DNA of 64,000 nucleotides, from NCBI RefSeq assembly GCF_003399445.1, contig NZ_QUQO01000001.1, positions 62,001 to 126,000 of the forward strand, in the 5' to 3' direction. The stretch is from Parvularcula marina. GTDB lineage: Bacteria; Pseudomonadota; Alphaproteobacteria; Caulobacterales; Parvularculaceae. The notes beneath the pieces are model-generated. The model was not told the DNA's origin. It did no database searches and was given only the letters and a program-made list of their open reading frames with translations. Both the position numbers and the translations under genes were made by a program. Positions 18,867 through 27,409 of this stretch are shown here, in pieces (the first letter of the stretch is position 1; each line of letters begins with the position of its first letter).

Positions 18867-20222
18867 ATGAAACCTGTTCTCAAACTCGGGGCCCTTGTGA
18901 CGGCCGCAGGCACATTCGTTTCTACCGCGATGGCGCAGGAAGAAGTGGCTGAGGCCGCGGAAGCTGTAGAGGCCGTCATGACGGTCGCCGCCCCTGACAC
19001 CGTCTTCATCTTCAATACGCTGCTATTCCTCGTGATGGGGATGGTGGTCATGTTCATGGCAGCAGGTTTCTGCATGCTGGAAGCGGGCTCTGTCCGGTCC
19101 AAGAATGTGGCCGCAATCTGCCTGAAGAATATCGGCCTTTATGCTATCGCCAGCATCGTCGTCTGGCTGGTTGGCTATAATCTGATTTACGGCAATGCCG
19201 ACACGCCCGGCGGCTGGATCGGTACACTGAGCGTCTGGGCGCAGGATGACAGCGCGCCGCTTGAGCTTGGCTATGCATCGGGCTCTGACTGGTTCTTCCA
19301 GATGGTGTTCGTTGCCACTGCCGCATCTATCGTTTCCGGTACGCTTGCCGAACGCATCCGTATCCTGCCTTTCTTCATCTTCACAGTGATCCTGACCGGT
19401 TTTATCTATCCGGTGCAGGCAAGCTGGGAGTGGGGTGCCGGCTGGCTTGATGCCAATTTCGGCTTCTCCGATTTCGCTGGCTCCACGCTGGTGCACGCAA
19501 CAGGCGGCTGGGCCGCGCTTGCCGGCGCGCTTGCACTTGGCTCACGGACGGGCCGGTTCAAGGAAGACGGTCAGCCGGTTGCGATGTTCGGCTCATCCAT
19601 GCCGCTGGCGACGCTGGGGACATTCATCCTCTGGCTTGGCTGGTTCGGCTTTAACGGCGGCTCGCAGCTCGCGCTTGGTTCACTCGATGATTCGATCTCC
19701 GTTTCAAACATCTTCGTGAACACCAATATGGCGGCAGCCACGGGCTGTGTGACGGTCATCGTTTTGTCGATGATCCTCAAGGGCAAGATCAACCTACCCA
19801 TGGTGCTTAACGGCGCGATTGGCGGTCTCGTCTCGATCACGGCTGAGCCGCTGGCGCCGGTCGTCTGGCACGCGGCTCTCATCGGCTCTGTCGGCGGTGT
19901 ACTGATCTATGTCGTCACGCCGCTCCTTGAAAAACTGCAGATTGACGACGTTGTCGGGGCGATCCCGGCGCACCTTGCTTGCGGCATCTGGGGGACGATG
20001 ATCGTGCCCTTCTCGAACAGTGATGCCACCTATGGCGGTCAGCTTGTCGGGGTACTTGCCAATGGTGCCTTCGTCTTCGGTATCAGCCTCATCATCTGGT
20101 TCGGTCTGAAATTCACGATCGGCATCCGGTCGAGTGAGGATGAAGAGAATATCGGCCTCGATCTCTCCGAGACCGGTCATCCGGGTTACGAGATCAATCC
20201 GGTTGTTGTCCCCGCAGAGTAG
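18867..20222 (+). CDS. amt: Ammonium transporter (Amt family)
   Basis: About 451 residues from ATG 18867, which follows AGGAGGAGC by 6-7 bases. A cleavable signal peptide (ending TAMAQEE) precedes eleven membrane spans, as in Amt/Rh channels. The family signature around MLEAGSVRSKN and the pore segments (GWAALAGAL, HLACGIWG with one of the twin-histidine positions) are present. The C-terminal tail continues to NPVVVPAE. No glnK/PII gene is next to it, unlike many bacterial amt loci. It sits between dnaG and yqeY, so it interrupts the usual block. Confidence 0.93.
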   Translation: MKPVLKLGALVTAAGTFVSTAMAQEEVAEAAEAVEAVMTVAAPDTVFIFNTLLFLVMGMVVMFMAAGFCMLEAGSVRSKNVAAICLKNIGLYAIASIVVWLVGYNLIYGNADTPGGWIGTLSVWAQDDSAPLELGYASGSDWFFQMVFVATAASIVSGTLAERIRILPFFIFTVILTGFIYPVQASWEWGAGWLDANFGFSDFAGSTLVHATGGWAALAGALALGSRTGRFKEDGQPVAMFGSSMPLATLGTFILWLGWFGFNGGSQLALGSLDDSISVSNIFVNTNMAAATGCVTVIVLSMILKGKINLPMVLNGAIGGLVSITAEPLAPVVWHAALIGSVGGVLIYVVTPLLEKLQIDDVVGAIPAHLACGIWGTMIVPFSNSDATYGGQLVGVLANGAFVFGISLIIWFGLKFTIGIRSSEDEENIGLDLSETGHPGYEINPVVVPAE

Positions 20223-20246
20223 AGTTCACTCTACAATGCTTACTTG

Positions 20247-20273
20247 AAGGGCCCCGAAAGGGGCCCTTTTTTT
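20247..20273 (+). terminator. Rho-independent terminator after amt
   Basis: GGGCCCC-gaaa-GGGGCCC followed by seven T, 25 bases after the amt stop. The GAAA tetraloop makes it very stable. It may also serve the convergent yqeY gene. Confidence 0.93.
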
Positions 20274-20308
20274 GTCTTGGTAACGTGAACGGAGGAAGTC
20301 GGCTGGCC

Positions 20309-20779
20309 CTACTGGGTCAGCTTCTCTTTCACCTTCTGATTGGCGAGGGTGAAATCCATCGCGCCCTGAAATTTCGATTTCAGCGCACCCATGCATTTGC
20401 CCATGTCTTTGAGGCCCTCGGCACCGATCTCGCCGATGACGCCATCAACGGCGGTCGAGATTTCGTCCTCGGACATCTGGCGGGGCAGGTATTCGCGGAT
20501 GATTTCGATCTCGCGGCGCTCCTGTTCGGCCAGCTCAATGCGGCCGGCGTCCTCATATGTCGCGGCTGAATCCTCGCGCTGTTTCACCATTTTGGTGAGG
20601 ACGGCGAGAATATCGTCATCTTTCAGCCCGCAGCACTGGTCATTGGCGCGCGCGGCAATGTCCCGATCTTTCACAGCAGCCGTGATCAGCCGCAGTGTCG
20701 CCACGCGCAGCTTGTCATTGCGCGCTTTCATGGCGGTTTTCAGATCGGCGGTAATGGTCTCAAGAAGTACGGAAGTCAT
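20309..20779 (-). CDS. GatB/YqeY domain protein
   Basis: About 156 residues from ATG 20779 (MTSVLLETITADLKTAMKAR), the family's typical beginning. The YqeY fold is the tRNA-binding tail domain of the amidotransferase subunit GatB as a free protein; its cellular role is uncertain, perhaps tRNA-related. The conserved AEQERREIEIIREYLPRQMS block is present. It is divergent from carA across 221 bases, the usual alphaproteobacterial arrangement. Confidence 0.9.
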   Translation of the reverse strand: MTSVLLETITADLKTAMKARNDKLRVATLRLITAAVKDRDIAARANDQCCGLKDDDILAVLTKMVKQREDSAATYEDAGRIELAEQERREIEIIREYLPRQMSEDEISTAVDGVIGEIGAEGLKDMGKCMGALKSKFQGAMDFTLANQKVKEKLTQ

Positions 20780-21000
20780 TCGAATCCTACCGGTTTTCGG
20801 GTCGTCCACGAGGCACGGACAGAAAGTATACGCTGTTTCGGGTCAAGTGGAGCGGGCTATAAGGGTGCGTTCCTAACGCTGTTGCCTCACCAGATGCATA
20901 TCCCGGGCCGAGATGACTTCCCTCAAGGCGCAAGGCTCGTTAAGGGCGGTCGGCTCACCTCGGGAAAGGGTGGGCGCTCACTACGGAGAAATATGGAAAG

Positions 21001-22185
21001 ATGCGCCTAAGTCAAGACGCTGCGAAACCGGTCCGCACAGCCCGCCTGGTGCTGGCCGACGGGACGGTCTTTGAAGGAGAAGGCTTTGGCGCCAGCGGCG
21101 TTGCTGTTGGCGAAGTCTGTTTCAACACGGCCATGACCGGCTATCAGGAAATCCTGACCGATCCGAGTTATGCCGAGCAGATCGTCACCTTCACTTTCCC
21201 CCATATCGGCAATGTCGGCGCCAATGATGATGATGCGGAGAACGCAACCGACGAGGCTGCCGTTGCGGCCCGCGGGGCCGTCGTTCGGGCGCCGCTGACG
21301 ACGCCGTCGAATTTCCGCGCGCGGTTTGACCTGCCCGGCTGGATGAAACGTCGCGGCATTATCGGTATTTCCGGGGTTGATACCCGTGCGCTGACAGCTG
21401 CGATCCGCGAGGGCGGCATGCCGCATGGCGTGATCGCGCATTCCCCGTCGGGGCATTTTGACATGGATGACCTCCTTCGCCGCGCGAAAGGCTTTGCCGG
21501 GCTTGAGGGCATGGATCTCACCGGCCGGGTGTCGGGCGCGCGCGCCTATAAGGAAGCGCAAGCCGACTGGACAGGTGAGGGCTTCACAACGGGCAACCCG
21601 GATGGTCCGCATGTTGTGGTCATCGATTATGGCGTGAAGCGCACGATCCTCCGCCGTCTTGTTGCGGCGGGCTGCCGCGTGACGGTCGTGCCGCCGAAAA
21701 CCGATTTCGAGACCATCATGGCGAAGAACCCGGACGGTGTGGTCCTGTCGAACGGGCCGGGCGATCCTGCTGCAACTGCGGAATATGCCGTGCCCGTCAT
21801 TCAGAAAATCCTTGAAGCGAAAGTGCCGCTTTTCGGGATCTGCCTCGGGCACCAGCTCCTTGCGCTGGCCGTTGGCGGGCGCACCATGAAGATGCCGCAG
21901 GGCCATCATGGCGCGAACCACCCGGTGAAAGACCTGACGACCGGCAAGGTCGAGATCGTCTCGATGAACCACGGCTTCGCGGTCGATACGGAAAGCCTGC
22001 CCTCACGGGTGAAAGCCACGCATACGTCGCTTTTTGATGGCTCGAATTCTGGCCTGATCGTTGAGGATGCCCCGGCCATGTCGGTCCAGCATCACCCCGA
22101 GGCGAGCCCCGGTCCGCAGGACAGCTATCCTGTCTTCTCGCGCTTCGTCGACATGATGCGCGAGGAAAAAGGCAAGGCGGCCTGA
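21001..22185 (+). CDS. carA: Carbamoyl-phosphate synthase small subunit
   Basis: 394 residues. CarA is the glutaminase subunit that feeds ammonia to CarB for pyrimidine and arginine synthesis. The N-terminal CPSase domain covers about residues 15-150 (ADGTVFEGEGFG, FNTAMTGYQEILTDPSY). The class I amidotransferase domain has the nucleophile Cys in FGICLGHQ and the His/Glu pair in SVQHHPEASPGP. carB is not adjacent, so the two subunits are encoded apart. GGAGA and GGAAAG precede the start. Confidence 0.97.
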   Translation: MRLSQDAAKPVRTARLVLADGTVFEGEGFGASGVAVGEVCFNTAMTGYQEILTDPSYAEQIVTFTFPHIGNVGANDDDAENATDEAAVAARGAVVRAPLTTPSNFRARFDLPGWMKRRGIIGISGVDTRALTAAIREGGMPHGVIAHSPSGHFDMDDLLRRAKGFAGLEGMDLTGRVSGARAYKEAQADWTGEGFTTGNPDGPHVVVIDYGVKRTILRRLVAAGCRVTVVPPKTDFETIMAKNPDGVVLSNGPGDPAATAEYAVPVIQKILEAKVPLFGICLGHQLLALAVGGRTMKMPQGHHGANHPVKDLTTGKVEIVSMNHGFAVDTESLPSRVKATHTSLFDGSNSGLIVEDAPAMSVQHHPEASPGPQDSYPVFSRFVDMMREEKGKAA

Positions 22186-22201
22186 CCCGCCTCGCCTTCA
22201 T

Positions 22202-22221
22202 GCTTCGTCAGAGAACGAAGC
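22202..22221. other. Hairpin at the carA / NTF2-like gene convergence
   Basis: GCTTCGT (22202-22208) and ACGAAGC (22215-22221) with a 6-base loop, overlapping the end of the minus-strand gene. No T-run; possibly a weak stop signal for carA. Confidence 0.3.
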
Positions 22222-23002
22222 TGTTCACGATCTGCCAGTCGCCATTGAGCTTCATCAGCTGAACCTGTTCTGACCACGGACCTGCATCCACGCGGGCCGA
22301 GGCAACACGCGCCGTGAAATTATGCACGGTGAAACGCGCCTCATTTTCTTCGACCCCGAAAGAGCCGGCATCGAGGATCAGCGCTTCGCGGGCGAGGGGC
22401 TCGATATAGCTGGCGCCCCCATGTGTCGTGCCAAGCTGGCGGCGTTCAAGCTCGATATGGAGCGTCTCTTCCAGCCGGTCTTTGTCGCCGGCGAGCCCGG
22501 CAATATAGCTCGTCAGTACACCATCAATTGCGGCACTGTCTTCATCCGCGCTCTGGCTCTGATAGGTATCAAGTCCGCCATATACGCAATTGAGGAGGCT
22601 CCATTCGCCGTTGATCTTCACGGCGGTGAAGAAGTCATACCACTCGCCATTGACCATCTCGATCGAGGCGGCATTGCCGGTGATCTCATGGACGATGACG
22701 CGCGGGCTATCGACCTTCTGAAGCCGGTCATCATGATTATAAATCCGCCCGAGGATCTGAAGCCGCGCCGGGGAGAGATGCTCCATCATCTCTTGGCCGG
22801 TGCCACGCCAGTTATCGTCGCGGCCTTTTTTCGACAGCGCCGGATGGACGGTGGAGAGGACCTGTTCGGGGCTTTTCTCCCAGAAACCGAGCGCGAAGGT
22901 CTTGCCCAGCGCATCAAGTTCTTCAGCATCATCGGCGAGGGCGGGCGTGAAGAGCCCGCCAAGGATCAGGAGCCCCGCGGGCAGCATGGATTTGAGCGAC
23001 AT
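22208..23002 (-). CDS. Secreted protein with two NTF2-like (lumazine-binding-type) domains
   Basis: About 264 residues from ATG 23002, preferred because GAGAGGGG lies 6 bases upstream (the ATG at 23008 abuts it). A signal peptide (MSLKSMLPAGLLILGGLF, cleaved near ALADD) directs it to the periplasm. Two tandem repeats of about 115 residues follow; each begins with a helix and an LSTVHPALSKK-like or LEETLHIELERRQL-like block and ends with W-x-L/I-V-N (GEWSLLNCV and GDWQIVNSF). This is the pattern of putative lumazine-binding/SnoaL-like proteins. The ligand is unknown. A dyad lies in its promoter. Confidence 0.65.
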   Translation of the reverse strand: MSLKSMLPAGLLILGGLFTPALADDAEELDALGKTFALGFWEKSPEQVLSTVHPALSKKGRDDNWRGTGQEMMEHLSPARLQILGRIYNHDDRLQKVDSPRVIVHEITGNAASIEMVNGEWYDFFTAVKINGEWSLLNCVYGGLDTYQSQSADEDSAAIDGVLTSYIAGLAGDKDRLEETLHIELERRQLGTTHGGASYIEPLAREALILDAGSFGVEENEARFTVHNFTARVASARVDAGPWSEQVQLMKLNGDWQIVNSFVL

Positions 23003-23016
23003 GGTCATCCCCTCTC

Positions 23017-23035
23017 ATTATCGTTTATCGATAAT
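23017..23035. promoter_or_regulatory. Candidate operator ATTATCG-n5-CGATAAT
   Basis: Perfect 7-bp arms (23017-23023 and 23029-23035) lie just upstream of the ribosome-binding site of the NTF2-like gene, where a repressor would block initiation. No regulator is assigned. Confidence 0.4.
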
Positions 23036-23110
23036 GTATCGGATGAGTTCGTCCAGAAATCCAGAGCCGGAATCCTAAACAATCAGAATGGAAATTTCGC
23101 TCGAAGAGCC

Positions 23111-24493
23111 TCAGCGGCGTGGCAACCCGGTCGGCAAGGGCGAGCGGCGAAGGGCCGGGCTTTCAGCCAGTTTCGCCAGCCGCGAGGTCGTCATGTCCTT
23201 GACCGTCTCGGCGGGAGCTTCCTCGGCTTCTGCCTCAGGCTCCTTGGCCTGGGCCTTGTCCGCCGGTTTGATCGCCCGCGCTGCGGTCAGGGGTTCGAGA
23301 TTGAACGCCGCCGGGAAGTGATCTTCCCTGACCAGCGTATCGGCGACGGCCTGACCGATCTCATAGGCGATCTGGAAGCCGTCCCGGTCCATCATGTTCC
23401 GTACACGGTTGAGCTGGCGCGTCGAAAGGCCGAGTCCGAATTCATCGGACAGGGTCTTGGCCGTCAGCTTCGCTTGATAGCGCTGATAGGTGCATTGCGG
23501 CTCCGGCGTCAGGCGGGCATCGCGAAGGTCACCGAATTCCTGGATAGTCTCCTGCGGCACGGCAGGCTCTGAAAGGAGCTGCATCAGCAGCTCGCCCGTG
23601 TGCTCTGCGCCATCAATCATGAAATTAAGGCCGCGCTGCGCCTGTTTGGCGCGAGAGGAACGGCGGTTCGACGCGGGCGAAAGTTCATTACACAGACTGC
23701 CAGTGCCGACAGAGGTGACAAGGAGCTGCTCCTCACCCTTGGTCCAGCCAAAGCCGCGATTATTGAGGGTCGCCAGCAGGAAGAGCTGGAAGGCCGGATT
23801 GTTGAACGGCGTGAAACCGGCATCAACGAAGAGGCCCTCTTCAAGATGCGGCAGGCGCGCAAGCTTGACCTGCGCGGGCGCGAATTCCCCCGGATAGGCG
23901 GTCGAGGCGCGGATCACATTGGCGACCGGATAGCGCGCATAGCCGAGCGCCGCTTTCTCCGGCGCGTCGTCGTAATTGGGGCCTTCGGGATTGTTGTGGA
24001 AAACGAGGGTCGAGTCGGTGTCGACCCGCCGGGCGACAACGGCGAGGCCGGTCGCCATCTCCCCACCAAGGGTCTTGGACCCAAAGATCCGCTCGAGTGC
24101 CTGGCCGAGGCGTTTCTCGTCGAACTGGCCCCCGCGGCGGAACACGTCGCGCGTCAGCTCTTCGTAAAGCGTGCGCAGCTCACTCGCGCGGACCGCATTG
24201 GTCGCAAGCGCCGCAGCAAGGATCGCCCCGGTCGAGGTGCCGCCGATGAGGTCGAAATAGTCGGACAGCTTGAAGCTGTCGTGATTGCCGTGCCGGCGTT
24301 GAAGCGTGCCTTCGATCTTCTCGAGAATTGCAATCGACATGGCAGAGCGCACCCCGCCGCCATCGAGCGCAAGCAGGCGCTTGGGGCCGGTCGGCCCAAG
24401 ATGGTCATGCATGTCAGGACGCCGATAATTGCGCCGCCGGGGCTTGAAGGACAGGCCCAGTTCACCGGCACTATTCGCAAATCGGCTTAGCAT
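23111..24493 (-). CDS. Patatin-like phospholipase
   Basis: About 460 residues from ATG 24493; a GTG at 24547 would add 18 residues. Patatins are Ser-Asp dyad acyl hydrolases. The oxyanion loop DGGGVRS, the nucleophile motif GTSTG and the catalytic aspartate in VDAGF (the DGG position, here DAG) are all seen. A C-terminal extension rich in Ala, Lys and Glu with a helical, probably disordered tail ends the protein. No signal peptide, so it may act in the cytoplasm or be secreted by another route. Substrate and pathway unknown. Confidence 0.85.
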   Translation of the reverse strand: MLSRFANSAGELGLSFKPRRRNYRRPDMHDHLGPTGPKRLLALDGGGVRSAMSIAILEKIEGTLQRRHGNHDSFKLSDYFDLIGGTSTGAILAAALATNAVRASELRTLYEELTRDVFRRGGQFDEKRLGQALERIFGSKTLGGEMATGLAVVARRVDTDSTLVFHNNPEGPNYDDAPEKAALGYARYPVANVIRASTAYPGEFAPAQVKLARLPHLEEGLFVDAGFTPFNNPAFQLFLLATLNNRGFGWTKGEEQLLVTSVGTGSLCNELSPASNRRSSRAKQAQRGLNFMIDGAEHTGELLMQLLSEPAVPQETIQEFGDLRDARLTPEPQCTYQRYQAKLTAKTLSDEFGLGLSTRQLNRVRNMMDRDGFQIAYEIGQAVADTLVREDHFPAAFNLEPLTAARAIKPADKAQAKEPEAEAEEAPAETVKDMTTSRLAKLAESPALRRSPLPTGLPRR

Positions 24494-24556
24494 ATGACGT
24501 AACGATCCCCCGTGAGTTACATCAGGCAGGCCAACATTTCCCGCCACAGGGGACGA

Positions 24557-26503
24557 CTATGCCACGGCCTCCCGCGCGATAGAAGGGGCATTTATGGAGG
24601 GAATCTCATCAAGCAGCGACCTGTTGCAGGACTGCCTTGTCAGGAAGGCGTCAAACATCAGGACTGACCACAGCTCCTGGCCATGCTGACCGCGCCCGGT
24701 ACGGTGCCGCTTTGCCAGCTCGCGGACGCGGTCGAGGCTGAAATAGCCGCTGTCGCGCCATGCATCACGGGCCATCAGATTGTCGATCAGGGCGCCGCCA
24801 TCATCGCGGAACCAGCCATCGACGGGGGCGCCAAAGCCCTGTTTTTGGCGAGCGAGGATATCGGCGGGCAGGCGGGGTTTGAGCGCTTCCTTGAGGATAC
24901 GCTTCGCCGTCGGCCCTTTGAGCTTGAAGGAGCGGGGCAGGGTCGCGGCCCACTCGACCAGCCGGTGATCAAGGAGCGGCGGGCGCACCTCAAGGCCGCT
25001 CGCCATGGAGGCACGGTCGACCTTCACCAGCATTCGGCCGGGTAACCATGTCACCATGTCGACGGCCTGTGCGGCCAGGACAGGGTCGGAGATGTCGGCG
25101 GCGACCATCGCGCTCTCGATGATCGATTGCGGCTCGTAATCGCGCATTTCTGGCGCAAGCAAGGCGCGGCAGCGGTCGGGCAGGATGGCGGATACCGCGC
25201 GGGCGTAACCAGCCTCGGGTTCTTCGCTGACCGACTGGAGCGCGGTCTTCAGGCGAAAAGGAGCAGGCACGCTTGGCGGGAAGGCGGGATAGAGGTGTCC
25301 CGCTGCGCGGAAGACCGAGCGGCGGGCGACTTCGGGCAGGAATTGCCGGATGCGCGCTTCCTGCAGGATGCCGTCATATCGTCCGTAGCCTGCGAATATC
25401 TCATCACCGCCATCACCGGAAAGGGCAACGACCGAATGCTGGCGCGCGCCTTTGCACAACAGAACCGTCGGCACGGCGGAGGTATCGGCGAATGGCTCGC
25501 CATAGATCGCGGCTACCGCCGGGATCAGGAAGCTCGGATCAAAATGGGTGACGAATTCGCGGTGATCAGTGCCAAGGTGCCGGGCAACTTCGGCGGCGGG
25601 GCCGCGCTCGTCATAGGCGGGATCGTCAAATCCCATGGCGCAGGTCGTGACTTTTGCCTCACGTCCAATCTGCATGGAGGAGGCAACAGCGCTTGAATCA
25701 ACGCCGCCCGACAGGAAAGCCGCAATCGGCCGGTCGGAGATCATCTGGTCACTGACGGCCTCGTCCAGCGTCGGCAGCATGGTTTCGAGCGCTGCCTCAA
25801 ACCGGCAGCCCTGATCGGGTTTCATCCGCAGGGACCACCAGCGACGCGGCGGCGGAACATCCCGGCCGCGCCGGATCGTCAGCTCATGGGCGGGGGGCAG
25901 CTTGCGGATGCCGCGATAGATTGTCTTGGGGTCCGGCACATAGCCATAGAAGAGATAGTCAGCGACCGAGGTGGAATCGATCACCGGGGTGACGAGGCCA
26001 CCAGCCAGCATCGCGTCAATCTCTGAGGCAAAGACGAGGAAGCCGTCACGAGTAATGTAGGTGTAAAGAGGTTTCTCCCCCAGCCGGTCACGGGCAAGGG
26101 TCAGGGTCTCGTTGCGCGGATCCCATGCGGCAAAGGCGAACATGCCCTGCAGCTCTGGCAGGCCTTCAGGTCCGCGAAGGTCCATCAGCTCGGCAAGGAC
26201 TTCCGTATCCGACCGTGTACGGAACTGACGGCCCGCGCGGGTGAGGTCTTCGCGGACTTCCCTGTGATTATAGATCTCGCCGTTATAGCAAATCACCGTC
26301 CCGCCGGACGCGGTATAGGGCTGGCGCCCGCCTGCCTCATCGATGATCGCAAGACGGCGATGACCGAACCCAAGGCCGGGTTCGAGATGATAGCCATGCC
26401 CGTCTGGCCCCCGGTGCTCGAGGGCTTCCGTCATGCGTTCCAGCGCCAGCCGGTCGATTTCCCGGCGGCCCTCAAGGTCCACAATGCCTGCGATGCCGCA
26501 CAT
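24557..26503 (-). CDS. Asparagine synthase-like amidotransferase, exosortase-associated
   Basis: 648 residues. The N-terminal class II glutaminase begins MCGIAGIVD with the nucleophile Cys2. The C-terminal synthetase domain has the ATP-pyrophosphatase loop AFLSGGVDSSAVA. AsnB homologues encoded next to XrtA are known as the exosortase A system-associated amidotransferase; their substrate is not established and is probably a polysaccharide precursor rather than aspartate. The start shares one base with the exosortase stop (TGATG), so translation is coupled. A free-standing asparagine synthetase role cannot be excluded. Confidence 0.85.
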   Translation of the reverse strand: MCGIAGIVDLEGRREIDRLALERMTEALEHRGPDGHGYHLEPGLGFGHRRLAIIDEAGGRQPYTASGGTVICYNGEIYNHREVREDLTRAGRQFRTRSDTEVLAELMDLRGPEGLPELQGMFAFAAWDPRNETLTLARDRLGEKPLYTYITRDGFLVFASEIDAMLAGGLVTPVIDSTSVADYLFYGYVPDPKTIYRGIRKLPPAHELTIRRGRDVPPPRRWWSLRMKPDQGCRFEAALETMLPTLDEAVSDQMISDRPIAAFLSGGVDSSAVASSMQIGREAKVTTCAMGFDDPAYDERGPAAEVARHLGTDHREFVTHFDPSFLIPAVAAIYGEPFADTSAVPTVLLCKGARQHSVVALSGDGGDEIFAGYGRYDGILQEARIRQFLPEVARRSVFRAAGHLYPAFPPSVPAPFRLKTALQSVSEEPEAGYARAVSAILPDRCRALLAPEMRDYEPQSIIESAMVAADISDPVLAAQAVDMVTWLPGRMLVKVDRASMASGLEVRPPLLDHRLVEWAATLPRSFKLKGPTAKRILKEALKPRLPADILARQKQGFGAPVDGWFRDDGGALIDNLMARDAWRDSGYFSLDRVRELAKRHRTGRGQHGQELWSVLMFDAFLTRQSCNRSLLDEIPSINAPSIAREAVA

Positions 26504-27408
26504 CAGAAAAGTCCCCCCACGATGATCATACCACCTGCCGCAAGCCAGATCATGGGGCGGGGCGCCTCTATCTGGGCCATCGGCGGGGAGGATCTTACAG
26601 GGGCACCCGTCTCGGAAGCCTTAAGCGCGGCGATGAAAAGTGTCGCGAATATCAGGGCGAAAAGGCCCCAGCCGTAAACGAGATGATCAAATCCTGTGGC
26701 AAGCGACATGTCTGACGTAACGCCGATAAGGACGACCGAGACCGCGCGGATGAGATTGGCGATCACCGGCACGATGAAACAGGCCGCGATCAGGACGAGC
26801 TGCTTCCAGCGTGTGCGGAGGAGGAGATGCGCGAAGAGGATGCCGCTGACGACCATGCCGACAAGGAAGCGAAGCCCCGCACAGGCTTCGGCAACAAGGA
26901 AATCGCCGGGCTCGGTGCGGATCATCAGGCCCTGCCGGATCGCCGTGATGTCGAGGACATGCAGCGTGCCGATGATCGCAGCCGCCGTGATCTCCTGAAG
27001 GAACGGGGTGATCTCTTCGCCGACAGGGACTGCGCAGAAGAGGAAGGCCAGCGCAAAACGGTGGCGGATCGCAAAGGTCTTGCCGAAGACGAGCGCGAGG
27101 AGCGAAGTGATGCCGCCTGCAATGGCGATATGCTGGCCGAGCTGAATATCCGTGATCGTCGCAAGCGCATAAAGTGCACTTGCTCCGCCAACGCCCACGA
27201 GCGCGAGCGGCCATGTCGCAAAGACTTCGCCCTTGCGCCAGCCATCATAGATCAGCCCCGCGCTGACGATCGGCACCAGAAAGCCGTGCATATAGGCCGG
27301 GCTGATCCGCCAGACATTGATCATGTGAAGTAGCCCCTCGCGCCAAGCGATGAGCAGCAGCAGGACAAGCCCGCCAGCGCCCAACAGGCTCAGATGCCGG
27401 GGCCGCAT
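26503..27408 (-). CDS. xrtA: Exosortase (XrtA-like) with almost no EpsI domain
   Basis: About 301 residues from ATG 27408, one base after the tamB stop; longer starts overlap tamB. About eight membrane spans. The transpeptidase residues are visible: Cys176 in VAEACAGLRF, Arg221 in NLIRAVSVVL and His242 in FDHLVYGWG. Exosortases cut PEP-CTERM sorting signals at the inner membrane. Many XrtA proteins continue into an EpsI domain; here the chain stops after one further span (PMIWLAAGGMIIVGG). No PEP-CTERM substrate or EPS cluster is in the window. The downstream amidotransferase supports the XrtA type. Confidence 0.8.
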   Translation of the reverse strand: MRPRHLSLLGAGGLVLLLLIAWREGLLHMINVWRISPAYMHGFLVPIVSAGLIYDGWRKGEVFATWPLALVGVGGASALYALATITDIQLGQHIAIAGGITSLLALVFGKTFAIRHRFALAFLFCAVPVGEEITPFLQEITAAAIIGTLHVLDITAIRQGLMIRTEPGDFLVAEACAGLRFLVGMVVSGILFAHLLLRTRWKQLVLIAACFIVPVIANLIRAVSVVLIGVTSDMSLATGFDHLVYGWGLFALIFATLFIAALKASETGAPVRSSPPMAQIEAPRPMIWLAAGGMIIVGGLF

Positions 27409-27409
27409 C

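Noticed and set aside
22322-23572. 416-codon plus-strand frame over the NTF2-like and patatin genes
   Set aside because: It spans two well-supported minus-strand genes and has no motif.
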